DNA from: Microbacterium mitrae
GTDB taxonomy: Bacteria > Actinomycetota > Actinomycetes > Actinomycetales > Microbacteriaceae
Reading direction: 5' to 3'
Assembly: GCF_008017445.1 (NCBI RefSeq)
Contig: NZ_VRSW01000002.1
Span: 434,001-498,000 of the forward strand
DNA: 64,000 nt
The notes below the pieces were generated by a model that saw only the letters and a list, made by a program, of their open reading frames with translations, was not told the DNA's origin and did no database searches. The translations under genes were made by a program, and so were the position numbers. The stretch's first letter is position 1. The number at the start of each line of letters is the position of its first letter. Positions 11,001 through 19,513 of the stretch are shown one piece after another.

Positions 11001-11576
11001 CACCCGCTCGCCGGCCTTGAGGTTCCGCTTGCCAAGCATGCGTCACTGCCGATCAACACGCTGCTCGAATCCGAAAGCATCGAAGACGGCGACCAGGTCG
11101 TCATCGCCGGTCTCGTCACCAGCGTGCAGCACCGCGTTGCCAAGGCCTCGGGTAACCCCTACGGCATGATCACGGTCGAAGACTTTGCGGGTGAAGTCAC
11201 CGTGATGTTCATGGGTAAGACCTACACCGAGTTTTCGTCCACGCTGACGCAAGACGCCATTCTCGTCGTGCGCGGCCGCGTCTCGCGCCGCGACGACGGC
11301 CTCAACATTCACGCTCAGGCAGCGTTCTCACCCGATATCGGAACCTTTGATGACAACGGGCCGCTGACCCTCGTGCTCGCCGAGCAGCGCGCCACGGAGA
11401 GCGCGATGATGAGTCTGCGCGAGGTGCTGGAGCGGTACCCCGGCGAGACCGAAGTGTCGCTGATGTTGCACCGAGGACGGGCGGCAAAGGTTTTTGATGT
11501 GCCGTTGCCCGTCTCCATCACCGCCGAGCTCTACGGTGACCTGAAGGGCCTGCTGGGTCCGCAATGTCTGGGATAG
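8058..11576 (+). CDS. dnaE: DNA polymerase III alpha subunit DnaE
   Basis: Replicative polymerase of 1172 aa. The N-terminal PHP domain begins HLHVHSEFSMLDGAARL. The palm contains PDFDVDFDDRRR at residues 413-424 with the catalytic aspartates. The beta-clamp and fingers region follows, then an OB fold (VVIAGLVTSVQHRV) near residue 1015. This is DnaE1-type rather than DnaE2. The GTG start has TAGGCT (8046-8051) 6 nt upstream and no ribosome site, so it is probably leaderless. Confidence 0.97.
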   Translation: MTSDSFVHLHVHSEFSMLDGAARLTAMVDEAARLEMPAIAVTDHGNTFGAFEFYKTATAGGVKPIIGIEAYVTPGTHRTDKTRIRWGTAEQQGDDVSGSGAYTHMTMWAQNNTGLHNLFRLSSRASMEGYYFKPRMDRELLNTYHEGIIATTGCPSGEIQTRLRLGQYNEARAAAAEFQDLFGKENYFAEIMHHGLDIERRVMPDLLKIAKDLKIPLVGTNDSHYTHQHDADAHAALLCVQSGSTLDDPKRFKFDGDGYYLKSAAEMRDVFRDHPDAVTNTLLIAERCDVSFDTETSYMPRFPVPEGESEESWFAKEVEKGLHYRYPGGIPDDVRKQADYEVGIILQMKFPGYFLVVADFINWAKDHGIRVGPGRGSGAGSMVAYAMRITDLDPLPHGLIFERFLNPDRVSMPDFDVDFDDRRRGEVIQYVTEKYGDERVAQIVTYGTIKAKQALKDAGRVLGFPFSMGEKLTKAMPPAVMGKDMPLTGMFDKEHPRFKEASEFRAVVESDPDARTVFDTALGLENLKRQWGVHAAGVIMSSDPLIDIIPIMKREQDGQIVTQFDYPSCESLGLIKMDFLGLRNLTIISDALDNIKANRGEDLDLEGLELDDRASYELLSRGDTLGVFQLDGGPMRSLLRLMKPDNFEDVSAVIALYRPGPMGANSHTNYALRKNGLQPVTPIHPELEEPLRDILDISYGLIIYQEQVMAIAQRVAGFSLGQADILRRAMGKKKKSELDKQYEGFHDGMIERGFGEAAIKSLWDILLPFSDYAFNKAHSAAYGLVSYWTAYLKAHYPAEYMAALLTSVGDSKDKMALYLNECRRMGIRVLPPDVGESIKYFAAVGEDIRFGLGAVRNVGSNVVDGIVEARQEGSFESFHDFLKKVPVHVANKRTVESLIKAGAFDSFGDSRRSLLMAHEDLIDAAVDSKRKAATGAIGFDFDSLYDETDDVAPAQIPFYPEWAKKEKLSFEREMLGLYVSDHPLAGLEVPLAKHASLPINTLLESESIEDGDQVVIAGLVTSVQHRVAKASGNPYGMITVEDFAGEVTVMFMGKTYTEFSSTLTQDAILVVRGRVSRRDDGLNIHAQAAFSPDIGTFDDNGPLTLVLAEQRATESAMMSLREVLERYPGETEVSLMLHRGRAAKVFDVPLPVSITAELYGDLKGLLGPQCLG

Positions 11577-11634
11577 GGCGAAACCCCGACCTGTGATTGT
11601 GACGCTAGAACGCGGATCCTCTGCGCGGTGACTG

Positions 11635-11662
11635 TTGCCCGGCGTGCCGACGCGGGTAGAGT
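11635..11662 (+). promoter_or_regulatory. Candidate promoter upstream of the Q/P-rich membrane protein
   Basis: TTGCCC (11635-11640) and TAGAGT (11657-11662) are spaced by 16 nt in the 197-nt gap after dnaE. This would give a ~100-nt leader before ATG 11774, which has a GGGGGGAGAAA ribosome site. Confidence 0.45.
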
Positions 11663-11773
11663 TTTATCGCATCAACTGTTGTGTGCGCGCATGCAGCAGT
11701 CCGAACGTGGCGCAAGACGCCGCTCAAACTTATCGACTCGCGATCGCAGCGTGAACGTGGGGGGAGAAATCAC

Positions 11774-13003
11774 ATGTCAAATCCAGGTGACTACGGTCAG
11801 AATCCGGCGGGCGCTCCGCAGGGGGGTGCTCCGCAGCAGGGGTACAACCCCAACCAGACCCAGGGTTTTGATCCCAATCAGACGCAGGGCTACGGCCAGG
11901 GATTCCCGCAGTACGGCCAGCAGCCGCAGCAGCAGCCGTACGGCCAGCCGCAACATTATCGCCAGCCGCAGCAGCAGTGGGGCGCTCAGCCCGGCTACGG
12001 TGCACCCGCACCCGTGAAGAAGCCGCTGCCGTACACGATCCGCGAGTTCATTCTCATGGGCGTCGGTCTGCTGATTCTGGTGTTCTCGTTCTTCCCGCTG
12101 GTGAGTTCGTCGTTCATTACGGTCACGTTGTGGAACGTCGGATTCTGGCTTCCGTTGGTTCTCCTGCCGTTTGCGGCGTCAGCGCTGATCGCGATTCGCC
12201 CGTTCGCACCGATCGTGAACCGCATCGGATCCTTGAGCACCGACCAGTTCGCGTCAGTCGTGTACTCGTTTGCTCTCGTCACGTGGGCGACCCTCGGCCT
12301 CAGCGCTGGCGGTTTCGGCGGCGGTCTTGGTGGCACCAGCTGGGTGGTGTGGGTGATTTTGCTGCTCACGATCGCCGGCGTTGTTGTCACGGTCGCCGCG
12401 CCGTTCGTTCCGGGTCTGCGCGAAGAGTTTGACCAGCGCCCCGAAGAGGTTGCACCCCGTGCCGGTCGTACCACGCGCGTCATCCCCGAGGGCAAGGGTG
12501 TCTCTATCCCGGCCGCAGCGCAGCAGGGCGCAGCGAACCCGTGGGGCGCAACGCCCCAGGCAGCACCCGTTCCGCAGCCAGCGCAGGAAAACCCGTGGGC
12601 CGCTCAGCAGCAGGTTCCGCAGCCGGCGCAGGAGAACCCCTGGGCCGCCCAGCAGCAGGTTCGGCAGCCCGCGCAGGAGAACGCCTGGGCTACGCCCGTT
12701 GCCGCAGAGGCAGCTCCCGCCGCAGCAGAGCCGGTTCCGGCAGCACCGGTCGAGGAGGCACCCGTCGAGGCGGTTGTCGAAGAGGTCGTCGTCGAGGCGG
12801 CTCCCGCCGCCGCGCAGCAGCCGTTCTGGGCACTGGTTCCGGAAGAACGCGCTGTCGTCGATGTCGCCGGTGCCGAGATCTTCCGGGTTGGCCCGACCGC
12901 TTGGGCCCTTGTTGTCGAAGACAACACGACGTCGTTTGTGATTCGTCACGATGACGGCCGCACCGGAACCCTCAACGATGTATCAGGAGTAGTCCGCAAC
13001 TAA
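11774..13003 (+). CDS. Q/P/G-rich membrane protein of unknown function
   Basis: A 409-aa protein in four parts. Residues 1-80 are rich in Gln, Gly, Pro and Asn, with short repeats (NPNQTQG, DPNQTQG) and repeated QPQQQ. Residues ~90-215 hold about four membrane segments. Residues ~235-360 are a disordered Ala/Pro/Gln region with a 15-residue repeat (PQPAQENPWAAQQQV). The C-terminal ~60 residues form a compact segment (WALVPEERAVVDVAG and later). ATG 11774 is chosen because of its strong ribosome site. An upstream start at 11681 would add unlikely residues. The stop overlaps hisD (TAATG). I do not recognise the family. Confidence 0.8.
   Translation: MSNPGDYGQNPAGAPQGGAPQQGYNPNQTQGFDPNQTQGYGQGFPQYGQQPQQQPYGQPQHYRQPQQQWGAQPGYGAPAPVKKPLPYTIREFILMGVGLLILVFSFFPLVSSSFITVTLWNVGFWLPLVLLPFAASALIAIRPFAPIVNRIGSLSTDQFASVVYSFALVTWATLGLSAGGFGGGLGGTSWVVWVILLLTIAGVVVTVAAPFVPGLREEFDQRPEEVAPRAGRTTRVIPEGKGVSIPAAAQQGAANPWGATPQAAPVPQPAQENPWAAQQQVPQPAQENPWAAQQQVRQPAQENAWATPVAAEAAPAAAEPVPAAPVEEAPVEAVVEEVVVEAAPAAAQQPFWALVPEERAVVDVAGAEIFRVGPTAWALVVEDNTTSFVIRHDDGRTGTLNDVSGVVRN
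12572..12691 (+). repeat. 45-bp tandem coding repeat, about 2.7 copies
   Basis: Units at 12572-12616, 12617-12661 and a partial unit at 12662-12691. Each encodes (P/R)QPAQEN(P/A)WA followed by AQQQV in the complete units. The copies differ mainly at third codon positions, so the repeat is not a very recent duplication. Confidence 0.9.
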
Positions 13004-14313
13004 TGCGCGTCATCGATCTGCGTGGCCAGAATCTTTCCACGGCAGAACTGCTTTCCGTCGTTCCGCGTGCAACCGCAGCTAAGGCGCATGCGCTCGAAAC
13101 TGCAGCGGCGATTGTCGCCGATGTGCGAGACAGGGGAGAGGCGGCTCTGCGGGAGCAGGCCACACAGTTCGACGGCGCAACGGGGCACGCTATTCGCGTT
13201 CCTCAGCATCACATTGACGAAGCGATCGCCTCCCTCGAGCCTGACGTACGTTCAGCGCTCGAGGAGGCGATTCGCCGCGTGCGGCTGGCCTCGGCTGCCC
13301 AGGTTCCGGCGCCTGCCGTAACCGAGCTGGGTGGCGGTGCCCGCGTTATTCAGCGGTGGCAACCGGTCGCGCGCGTTGGGGTATATGTTCCCGGCGGCAA
13401 GGCTGTGTACCCGTCGAGCGTCATCATGAACGTGGTGCCAGCACAGATTGCCGGCGTTTCGGCCGTCGCCCTCGCATCGCCTCCGCAACGGGCGTTTGTC
13501 GGGCGGGTTCACCCGACGATTCTGGCCGCGGCCGGACTACTCGGTGTCACAGAGATTTACGCCATGGGCGGTGCCGGCGCCATTGGTGCGCTCGCCTACG
13601 GCGTCGAGTCGCTTGAGCTCGCACCCGTCGATGTGGTCACCGGCCCCGGTAACAACTTTGTTGCCGCCGCCAAGCGCGCCGTTGCCGGCGTTGTTGGCAT
13701 CGACGCCGAGGCTGGTGCCACCGAGATTCTTGTCGTGGCAGATGACACCGCAAATGCCGACTTTGTTGCCGCCGACTTGATTAGTCAGGCTGAGCACGAT
13801 GAGCAGTCTGGCTCGGTGCTGGTGACGTTCTCGCCCGACCTTGCTGACGCCGTTTCCGCGCGAATCGCAGCCATGGTTCCGCTCACCAAGCACGCCGAGC
13901 GCGTCGCGATCGCCCTGGGCGGCGAGCAGTCCGCGATCGTGCTGGTCGACGACCTGAAGACGGCGGCCGCCTTCAGCAACGCCTACGGCCCCGAACACCT
14001 CGAGATTCAGACCGCGCACGCGTCAGCTGATGCGGCAATCTTCACAAATGCCGGCGCGCTCTTCATCGGTGACTACGCCCCGGTGAGCCTGGGCGACTAC
14101 CTTGCCGGTTCGAACCACGTGCTGCCGACGTCTGGGCAGGCCCGATACGCCTCGGGGCTCGGCGCGCATACGTTCTTGCGCCCCCAGCAGGTTGTCGAAT
14201 ACAGCCGCGAGGCGCTCGAAAACGTTGCCGCCGATCTCGTGGCGCTGTCGACCGCCGAAGACCTCCCCGCGCACGGTGAAGCTGTGACAGCTCGCTTCGC
14301 CCCGCGCGACTGA
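13003..14313 (+). CDS. hisD: Histidinol dehydrogenase HisD
   Basis: Zn-dependent enzyme that oxidises L-histidinol to L-histidine in two NAD steps, the end of histidine synthesis. Motifs are [35 protein letters not shown], the catalytic-region [11 protein letters not shown], and AYGPEHLEI. The 436-aa length is normal. No other his gene follows in this window, so hisD is coupled to the upstream membrane-protein gene rather than to a his operon here. Confidence 0.96.
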   Translation: MRVIDLRGQNLSTAELLSVVPRATAAKAHALETAAAIVADVRDRGEAALREQATQFDGATGHAIRVPQHHIDEAIASLEPDVRSALEEAIRRVRLASAAQVPAPAVTELGGGARVIQRWQPVARVGVYVPGGKAVYPSSVIMNVVPAQIAGVSAVALASPPQRAFVGRVHPTILAAAGLLGVTEIYAMGGAGAIGALAYGVESLELAPVDVVTGPGNNFVAAAKRAVAGVVGIDAEAGATEILVVADDTANADFVAADLISQAEHDEQSGSVLVTFSPDLADAVSARIAAMVPLTKHAERVAIALGGEQSAIVLVDDLKTAAAFSNAYGPEHLEIQTAHASADAAIFTNAGALFIGDYAPVSLGDYLAGSNHVLPTSGQARYASGLGAHTFLRPQQVVEYSREALENVAADLVALSTAEDLPAHGEAVTARFAPRD

Positions 14314-14329
14314 TCAACGGAGCCTTCCG

Positions 14330-14806
14330 ATGTATTGCCCCTTTTGCCGCAACCCTGACTCGCGCGTGATCGACTCGCGCACCAGCGACGACGGCCTCTC
14401 CATTCGACGTCGCCGCCAGTGCCCCAAGTGCGGAGGCCGATTCACCACGATGGAGACGGCATCGCTGACCGTCATCAAGCGGTCCGGCGTGGCCGAACCG
14501 TTTAGCCGAGACAAGGTGATTTCGGGCGTTCGTAAGGCGTGCCAGGGCCGCCCGGTGACCGACGTTGATCTCGCCGTGTTGGCAGAACGCGTCGAAGAGG
14601 CCATCCGCCAAACCGGTCAAAGTCAGATTGACGCTAACGAAATTGGGCTGGCTATTCTCGGCCCGCTCCGTGACCTCGACGAGGTGGCCTATCTGCGCTT
14701 CGCCAGCGTGTACCAGGCGTTTGACTCGCTGGAAGATTTTGAATCCGCCATCGTCGAGCTACGTGCCGCGCACGCAGAGTCGGAACCGCGCGACGTTACC
14801 GAGTAA
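14330..14806 (+). CDS. nrdR: Transcriptional repressor NrdR
   Basis: Nucleotide-sensing repressor of ribonucleotide reductase genes. The zinc ribbon has Cys pairs in [17 protein letters not shown] and [10 protein letters not shown]. An ATP-cone domain ([16 protein letters not shown] and later) follows. The 158-aa length is normal. The ACGGAGCCTTCCG stretch before ATG carries the ribosome site. It lies 16 nt after hisD. Confidence 0.96.
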   Translation: MYCPFCRNPDSRVIDSRTSDDGLSIRRRRQCPKCGGRFTTMETASLTVIKRSGVAEPFSRDKVISGVRKACQGRPVTDVDLAVLAERVEEAIRQTGQSQIDANEIGLAILGPLRDLDEVAYLRFASVYQAFDSLEDFESAIVELRAAHAESEPRDVTE

Positions 14807-14816
14807 TCTGGCAGGG

Positions 14817-15842
14817 ATGTATTCCCTCCTTTTTCGCACCGTCCTGACTCGCTTTGATCCCGAGACGGCCCACCACCTGGCCGCGAGGGTGATCCGTTGC
14901 CTCGGCGTGGCGCCGCTTCGTGGCATCACCCGCGCGTTCACGAAGCCGGATCCGTCTCTTGCGACTAAGGCGTTGGGACTCACGTTTGACTCGCCCTTCG
15001 GCATTGCTGCCGGGTTCGACAAAAACGTCACGATGGTGCGAGGGCTTGAAGCACTCGGATTCGGCCACATCGAAGTTGGCACCGTCACCGCGGTGCCGCA
15101 GCCGGGCAACCCCAAGCCCCGACTGTTCCGCCTGGTTGCCGATCGTGCCCTCATTAACCGCATGGGCTTCAACAACGAGGGAGCGGCGGTCGCAGCCCAG
15201 CGACTGCAGAAGCTGCGAAAGCACAATCCGGGAATTCTGATTGGCGCCAACATCGGCAAGAGCCGCATCGTTGAGGTCGATGATGCGGTGGCCGACTATG
15301 TCACCAGCGCAAAGCTGGTCGCACCGCACGCCGACTACCTGGCCGTGAACGTTTCGTCGCCGAACACGCCGGGCCTTCGAGGGCTGCAGGCCGTCGAAAC
15401 GCTGGCGCCGTTGCTGGAGGCCGTGAAGGCGGCCGCCGGAACCACGCCGCTGCTGGTGAAGATTGCACCCGACCTCGAAGACGACGAGGTTGGTGACATC
15501 GCTCGTCTGGCTGTGCGGCTCGGGCTTGACGGTCTGATCGCGAACAACACCACCATCTCTCGGGATGGTTTGGTGACGGATGCGGCGAAGGTTCGAGACA
15601 TCGGCGCCGGCGGGCTCTCCGGCGCACCGCTGCACGACCGTTCCGTTGACGTGCTTCGTCTCGTGCGTGCCGCCGTACCCGCCGAGTTCTGCGTGATCTC
15701 GGTCGGCGGCGTACAGACCGCAGCCGACGTGCAGCAGCGACTCGACGCCGGCGCAACACTCGTGCAGGGGTATTCCGAGTTCATCTACTCCGGTCCGCTG
15801 TGGGGCCGCGCCATCAACCGCGGTCTGGTCAGCGGCCGCTGA
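14817..15842 (+). CDS. pyrD: Dihydroorotate dehydrogenase (quinone), class 2, PyrD
   Basis: FMN enzyme of pyrimidine synthesis that passes electrons to membrane quinone. The N-terminal amphipathic segment (MYSLLFRTVLTRFDPETAHH) is the class 2 membrane anchor. FGIAAGFDKN, NVSSPNTPGLRGLQ (with the catalytic Ser), ANNTTISRDGL, and GGLSGAPL define the barrel. The ATG 14817 start follows a -10-like TAATCT (14804-14809, overlapping the nrdR stop) by 7 nt, which suggests its own leaderless promoter. The 341-aa length is normal. Confidence 0.95.
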   Translation: MYSLLFRTVLTRFDPETAHHLAARVIRCLGVAPLRGITRAFTKPDPSLATKALGLTFDSPFGIAAGFDKNVTMVRGLEALGFGHIEVGTVTAVPQPGNPKPRLFRLVADRALINRMGFNNEGAAVAAQRLQKLRKHNPGILIGANIGKSRIVEVDDAVADYVTSAKLVAPHADYLAVNVSSPNTPGLRGLQAVETLAPLLEAVKAAAGTTPLLVKIAPDLEDDEVGDIARLAVRLGLDGLIANNTTISRDGLVTDAAKVRDIGAGGLSGAPLHDRSVDVLRLVRAAVPAEFCVISVGGVQTAADVQQRLDAGATLVQGYSEFIYSGPLWGRAINRGLVSGR

Positions 15843-15869
15843 CGGCGCGTCGCCGCCGCGGCAACGACA

Positions 15870-15905
15870 AAGCCCCGGGAGCAACGCATGCTCGCCGGGG
15901 CTTTT
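15870..15905. terminator. Bidirectional terminator between pyrD and DUF3043 gene
   Basis: A perfect 10-bp stem AAAGCCCCGG / CCGGGGCTTT (15870-15879, 15896-15905) has T-rich ends on both strands. It separates two convergent genes. Confidence 0.85.
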
Positions 15906-15915
15906 GAGTAGAAAC

Positions 15916-16473
15916 TTACGCCGGGTACTGCCCGCGCTTAACCTGCGGCTTCGGCAGGCGCATGAAGCGCATCTGGAACGACCGCATCGACGCGTACCAG
16001 CCGTGCCCCTTTTCGACGCGTGAGCCCCATTTGGCTGCGGTCTTCTTCTTCACGCGGCGGCTCAGCAACACCATGTCGCCAATGACGAGAAGAATGTAAG
16101 CCCACAGCACCAAGAACGAGTACGTCTGGATCACGTAGTTCGGAACGAAGGTCAAGATGATGACGACGATCATGGCGGGCATGACAAACTCGCCCAGGTG
16201 CCAGCCAGCATCGACGTAGTCGCGCACCCAGCGGCGCTGTTCGCCCTTGTCGCGCGGCGGCAGGTACTTCTCTTCGCCGGCAGCCATGCCCGCGCGAGCC
16301 TTGTCGCGGTTTGCGTTGAGAGCGGAGCGCGCCTCCTTGCGTGCTTCCTTGGTGTCGGGGGCCAGCGGGCGGCGGTTTGCCGCTTCGCGCTCGGCGCGCG
16401 AGGGCGTTGGACGACCCTTGCCGGTGGCCGGCTGGTCGTTTTCTGATGAAGGGGTGGTGGAGTTCTGAACCAC
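15916..16473 (-). CDS. DUF3043 membrane protein
   Basis: A 185-aa protein with a GTG start at 16473 preceded by GAGGTG. Residues ~1-95 are charged and probably cytoplasmic, with the family segment [20 protein letters not shown]. Two membrane helices follow ([20 protein letters not shown] and [18 protein letters not shown]), then a basic tail. DUF3043 is restricted to actinobacteria and has no assigned function. The gene is divergent from the M20 peptidase. Confidence 0.88.
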   Translation of the reverse strand: MVQNSTTPSSENDQPATGKGRPTPSRAEREAANRRPLAPDTKEARKEARSALNANRDKARAGMAAGEEKYLPPRDKGEQRRWVRDYVDAGWHLGEFVMPAMIVVIILTFVPNYVIQTYSFLVLWAYILLVIGDMVLLSRRVKKKTAAKWGSRVEKGHGWYASMRSFQMRFMRLPKPQVKRGQYPA

Positions 16474-16517
16474 GTGAAAGCACCTCGCGTTTCGGGAGTC
16501 CTTCTAAGATTACCGGT

Positions 16518-17915
16518 ATGAGCTATGAGCAGCATCCCAACGACGAGGCCGTCACCCACGCGGCCCAGGCCACCATTCCCACCGCACTTGCCGATCTCGG
16601 TAATCTGGTGCGCATTCCCGGCATCGCCTGGCCCGCGTTTGATCAGACCAACCTCCAGCGCAGCGCCGCCGCCGTTGCCGCGCTGTTCGAGGAGACCGGC
16701 ATGTTCGACAGCGTCGAGGTGAAAACCGCGGCCATTCCCGGCACGGACGAACATGGCCAGCCTGCCATCCTTGCCACGCGAGCCGCCAAGAATGGCAAGC
16801 CGACGATTCTGCTCTACGCCCACCACGATGTGCAGCCGCAGGGCGACGCTGAGCTGTGGGAGACCCCGCCGTTCGAGCCGACCGTTCGCGATGGTCGCCT
16901 GTATGGCCGCGGCGCGGCCGACGACAAGGCGGGAATCATGGCGCACGTCGCCGCCGTTCGCACCATGAAAGAGGTCTACGGCGATGACCTTGACCTTGGC
17001 ATCTCCATCTTCATTGAGGGCGAAGAAGAATTCGGCTCGCGCTCGTTCGCACAGTTTCTGAGCGACAACATTGACGCGCTTCGCTCCGACGTGATCGTGG
17101 TCGCTGACTCCGGCAACTGGGATTCGGAGACCCCGGGCCTTACCGTCTCGCTGCGAGGCAACGCCCGCTTCACGCTCAAGGTGCGCACCCTCGAGCACGC
17201 GTCGCACTCCGGCATGTTCGGAGGCGCGATCCCCGATGCCATGATGGCAACCGTCAAACTGCTGTCGACGCTGTGGGCGGCCGATGGTTCCGTCGCCGTC
17301 GCCGGCATGACCGAACGTGACGCCGAGACCCCGGAATACACCGAGGCAACTCTGCGTGACGAAGCGGGTCTGCTGCCCGGCGTCAGCCCGATCGGCAACG
17401 GAACGATCCTGAGCCGCATCTGGAACAAGCCGTCCATCACCGTGACCGGCATTGACTTCACCTCCGTGGAGGCCGCGTCCAACACCATTTCGCCCGAGGT
17501 CACCGTTGTCATCTCGGCACGCGTTGCACCCGGACAGGAAGCGACTGAGGCATACGCCGCCATGGAGGCGCACTTGCGTGCCAACGCGCCGTTCGGTGCC
17601 GAGCTCACCTTTAGCGATGTCGACCTTGGCAACGGATTCCTCGTCGACACGAGCGGCGCGACCGTCTCCCTGGCGCGTCAGGCGATGCACGACGCCTACG
17701 GAAAGGCTCCGGTCGATCTGGGCGTCGGCGGATCGATTCCGTTCATCGCGGACCTGGTTCGCGAGATCCCGGGCGCAGACATTTTGGTCACGGGCGTCGA
17801 AGACCCGCACTCGCGCGCACACAGCCCGAACGAGTCGCTGCACCTCGCGACCTTCCAGAACGCGGTCGTCACCGAGGCCCTGCTGCTGTCGCGTCTTAAC
17901 GCACAAACAAAGTAG
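16518..17915 (+). CDS. M20/M25/M40 family dipeptidase
   Basis: Cytosolic di-zinc peptidase of 465 aa. Zn ligands are in [10 protein letters not shown] and [10 protein letters not shown], with the Glu pair in EGEEEFGS. A lid/dimerisation domain with the family segment [13 protein letters not shown] follows. Near the C-terminus, [10 protein letters not shown] supplies the last His. ATG 16518 is chosen because TAAGAT (16505-16510) ends 7 nt upstream and residues before it are not family-like. Substrate specificity within the carnosinase-like family cannot be told. Confidence 0.93.
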   Translation: MSYEQHPNDEAVTHAAQATIPTALADLGNLVRIPGIAWPAFDQTNLQRSAAAVAALFEETGMFDSVEVKTAAIPGTDEHGQPAILATRAAKNGKPTILLYAHHDVQPQGDAELWETPPFEPTVRDGRLYGRGAADDKAGIMAHVAAVRTMKEVYGDDLDLGISIFIEGEEEFGSRSFAQFLSDNIDALRSDVIVVADSGNWDSETPGLTVSLRGNARFTLKVRTLEHASHSGMFGGAIPDAMMATVKLLSTLWAADGSVAVAGMTERDAETPEYTEATLRDEAGLLPGVSPIGNGTILSRIWNKPSITVTGIDFTSVEAASNTISPEVTVVISARVAPGQEATEAYAAMEAHLRANAPFGAELTFSDVDLGNGFLVDTSGATVSLARQAMHDAYGKAPVDLGVGGSIPFIADLVREIPGADILVTGVEDPHSRAHSPNESLHLATFQNAVVTEALLLSRLNAQTK

Positions 17916-17916
17916 A

Positions 17917-17962
17917 GGAACCGGGGGGTGCGGAATGCGCGCATACGCACCCCCGTGGTTCC
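17917..17962 (+). terminator. Long hairpin after the dipeptidase gene
   Basis: Arms at 17917-17932 (GGAACCGGGGGGTGCG) and 17946-17962 match except for one unpaired base, with a GC-rich loop. It starts 2 nt after the dipeptidase stop and lacks a clear T tract. A -10-like TACAAT at 17971-17976, probably for erpA, follows it directly. Confidence 0.6.
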
Positions 17963-18011
17963 GCTCGCCGTACAATGGAATAGACCCTGATTTCACGAAC
18001 CGAGGAGAGTC

Positions 18012-18359
18012 ATGACGGACACCATTGCAAACGCCCACGGTGTTTCACTGACCGACGCTGCTGCTGCGAAGGTGAAGAGCCTGCTGGAGCAGGAGGGTCG
18101 CGACGATCTGCGCCTGCGCGTGGCTGTTCAGCCCGGTGGCTGCTCGGGCCTCATCTACCAGCTGTACTTTGATGAGCGCTACCTCGAGGGCGACGAGACG
18201 GTTGACTTCGATGGCGTCGAGGTCATCGTCGACAACATGTCGGTTCCGTACCTTGACGGTGCCGCTATCGACTTCAAAGACACGATCAGCGAGCAGGGCT
18301 TCACGATCGACAACCCCAACGCGGGTGGCTCGTGCGCGTGCGGTGACAGCTTCCACTAA
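18012..18359 (+). CDS. erpA: Iron-sulfur cluster insertion protein ErpA (HesB/IscA family)
   Basis: A-type carrier that delivers Fe-S clusters to apoproteins. The 115-aa protein has the three conserved cysteines: one in QPGGCSGLIYQL and two in the C-terminal GGSCACGDSFH. ATG 18012 follows a CGAGGAGAG ribosome site. A strong hairpin follows. Actinobacteria usually carry this single gene upstream of the cytochrome oxidase or bc1 genes. Confidence 0.93.
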   Translation: MTDTIANAHGVSLTDAAAAKVKSLLEQEGRDDLRLRVAVQPGGCSGLIYQLYFDERYLEGDETVDFDGVEVIVDNMSVPYLDGAAIDFKDTISEQGFTIDNPNAGGSCACGDSFH

Positions 18360-18370
18360 CACTTCAATAC

Positions 18371-18404
18371 AAAACGGCGTCGACCTGAAGTCGGCGCCGT
18401 TTTT
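18371..18404 (+). terminator. Terminator after erpA
   Basis: AAAACGGCG (from 18371) pairs with CGCCGTTTT (ending 18403), with an inner CGAC/GTCG extension and a run of five Ts. It is a classic intrinsic terminator. Confidence 0.9.
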
Positions 18405-18610
18405 CGTTGTCCGCGCGGAACACGCGCACGGGCGACATGCGGGGGCGTGTCTGACGGGTCGAAGCAATGTTTGCGGCGAAATCATGCGCCCACCGGGCAG
18501 AACTCGACGCCGCGTCGGAAAAACCTGCCGAAACTGTGGCTTTGGCCTAAAACGCGTGGGAGGTTGCTCTAGACTGAGAGTTGACTGATTAGCGATCGGA
18601 AAGGTGCATC

Positions 18611-19513
18611 GTGTCGTCCAAACGTCACCTCCGCTGGGCCGCAGTGCCTGTCGGTGCGGCCACTGCCGTTGCCCTTGCAGGCTGCACGCCGCAAGAACAG
18701 CACGGATTCCTCCCGGGTTTTACCGAGGACGGACAGCCCGCCACTAACCACACCGACATGGTGGGAGCACTCTGGGTTAACTCCTGGATTGTCCTCCTCA
18801 TCGTGGGTGTCATCACCTGGGGTCTCATGCTCTGGGCTGGCATCGCGTACCGCCGCCGCAAGGGCCAGACTGGCCTCCCGGTGCAGATGCGGTACAACAT
18901 GCCCATCGAGATCTTCTACACGATCGTTCCGCTGATCCTCGTCGCCGGCTTCTTCACGTTCACCGCGCGTGACCAGGAAGCGCTGGAGACGCAGTACGAA
19001 GACCCCGACGTCTCGATCATCGCAACCGGAAAGCAGTGGGCTTGGGACTTCGAGTACCTCGGCACCGAAGCTGATGGTTCCGACAGCGTCTGGACCATGG
19101 GCGTTCAGGTTGAAGCGGACGAGAACGGCAACCGTGTCGAGAGCGAACTGCCGACGCTGGTGCTGCCCGTCAACAAGACGGTCAAGCTGCAGCTCGAGTC
19201 GCGCGATGTCATCCACTCGTTCTGGATCATCGACTTCTTGTACAAGAAAGACATGTACATCGGTCACGAAAACTACTGGTCGTTCACGCCGACGCGTGAA
19301 GGTAGCTACGCCGGTAAGTGTGCAGAGCTCTGCGGTGAATACCACTCGATGATGCTCTTCAACGTGGAGGTCGTCAGCGAAGCCGAGTACGAAGAGTACC
19401 TCGCTTCCCTTGAGGCACTCGGTCAGACCGGTCCGATCCAGGACGAGTACGACCGCCTGCAGAACCCGCCCGGTGTTGGCGCTCCTGCTGCTAAGGAAGA
19501 GGAAACTCACTAA
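18611..19513 (+). CDS. ctaC: Cytochrome c oxidase subunit II
   Basis: CuA-bearing subunit of the aa3 oxidase, 300 aa. Start at GTG 18611 after GGAAAGG. The signal peptide has a lipobox LAGC (C25), so it is a lipoprotein processed by LspA. Two membrane helices follow, then the cupredoxin domain with the CuA site [12 protein letters not shown] and upstream HSFWIID. The stop overlaps ctaD (TAATG). The 250 nt upstream (18360-18610) hold the erpA terminator and no gene. Confidence 0.96.
   Translation: MSSKRHLRWAAVPVGAATAVALAGCTPQEQHGFLPGFTEDGQPATNHTDMVGALWVNSWIVLLIVGVITWGLMLWAGIAYRRRKGQTGLPVQMRYNMPIEIFYTIVPLILVAGFFTFTARDQEALETQYEDPDVSIIATGKQWAWDFEYLGTEADGSDSVWTMGVQVEADENGNRVESELPTLVLPVNKTVKLQLESRDVIHSFWIIDFLYKKDMYIGHENYWSFTPTREGSYAGKCAELCGEYHSMMLFNVEVVSEAEYEEYLASLEALGQTGPIQDEYDRLQNPPGVGAPAAKEEETH

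Noticed and set aside
16170..18038. Long open minus-strand frame (622 codons) opposite the dipeptidase gene
   Set aside because: It lies opposite a well-conserved M20 peptidase and DUF3043 gene, has no recognisable motifs, and is explained by high-GC codon usage.
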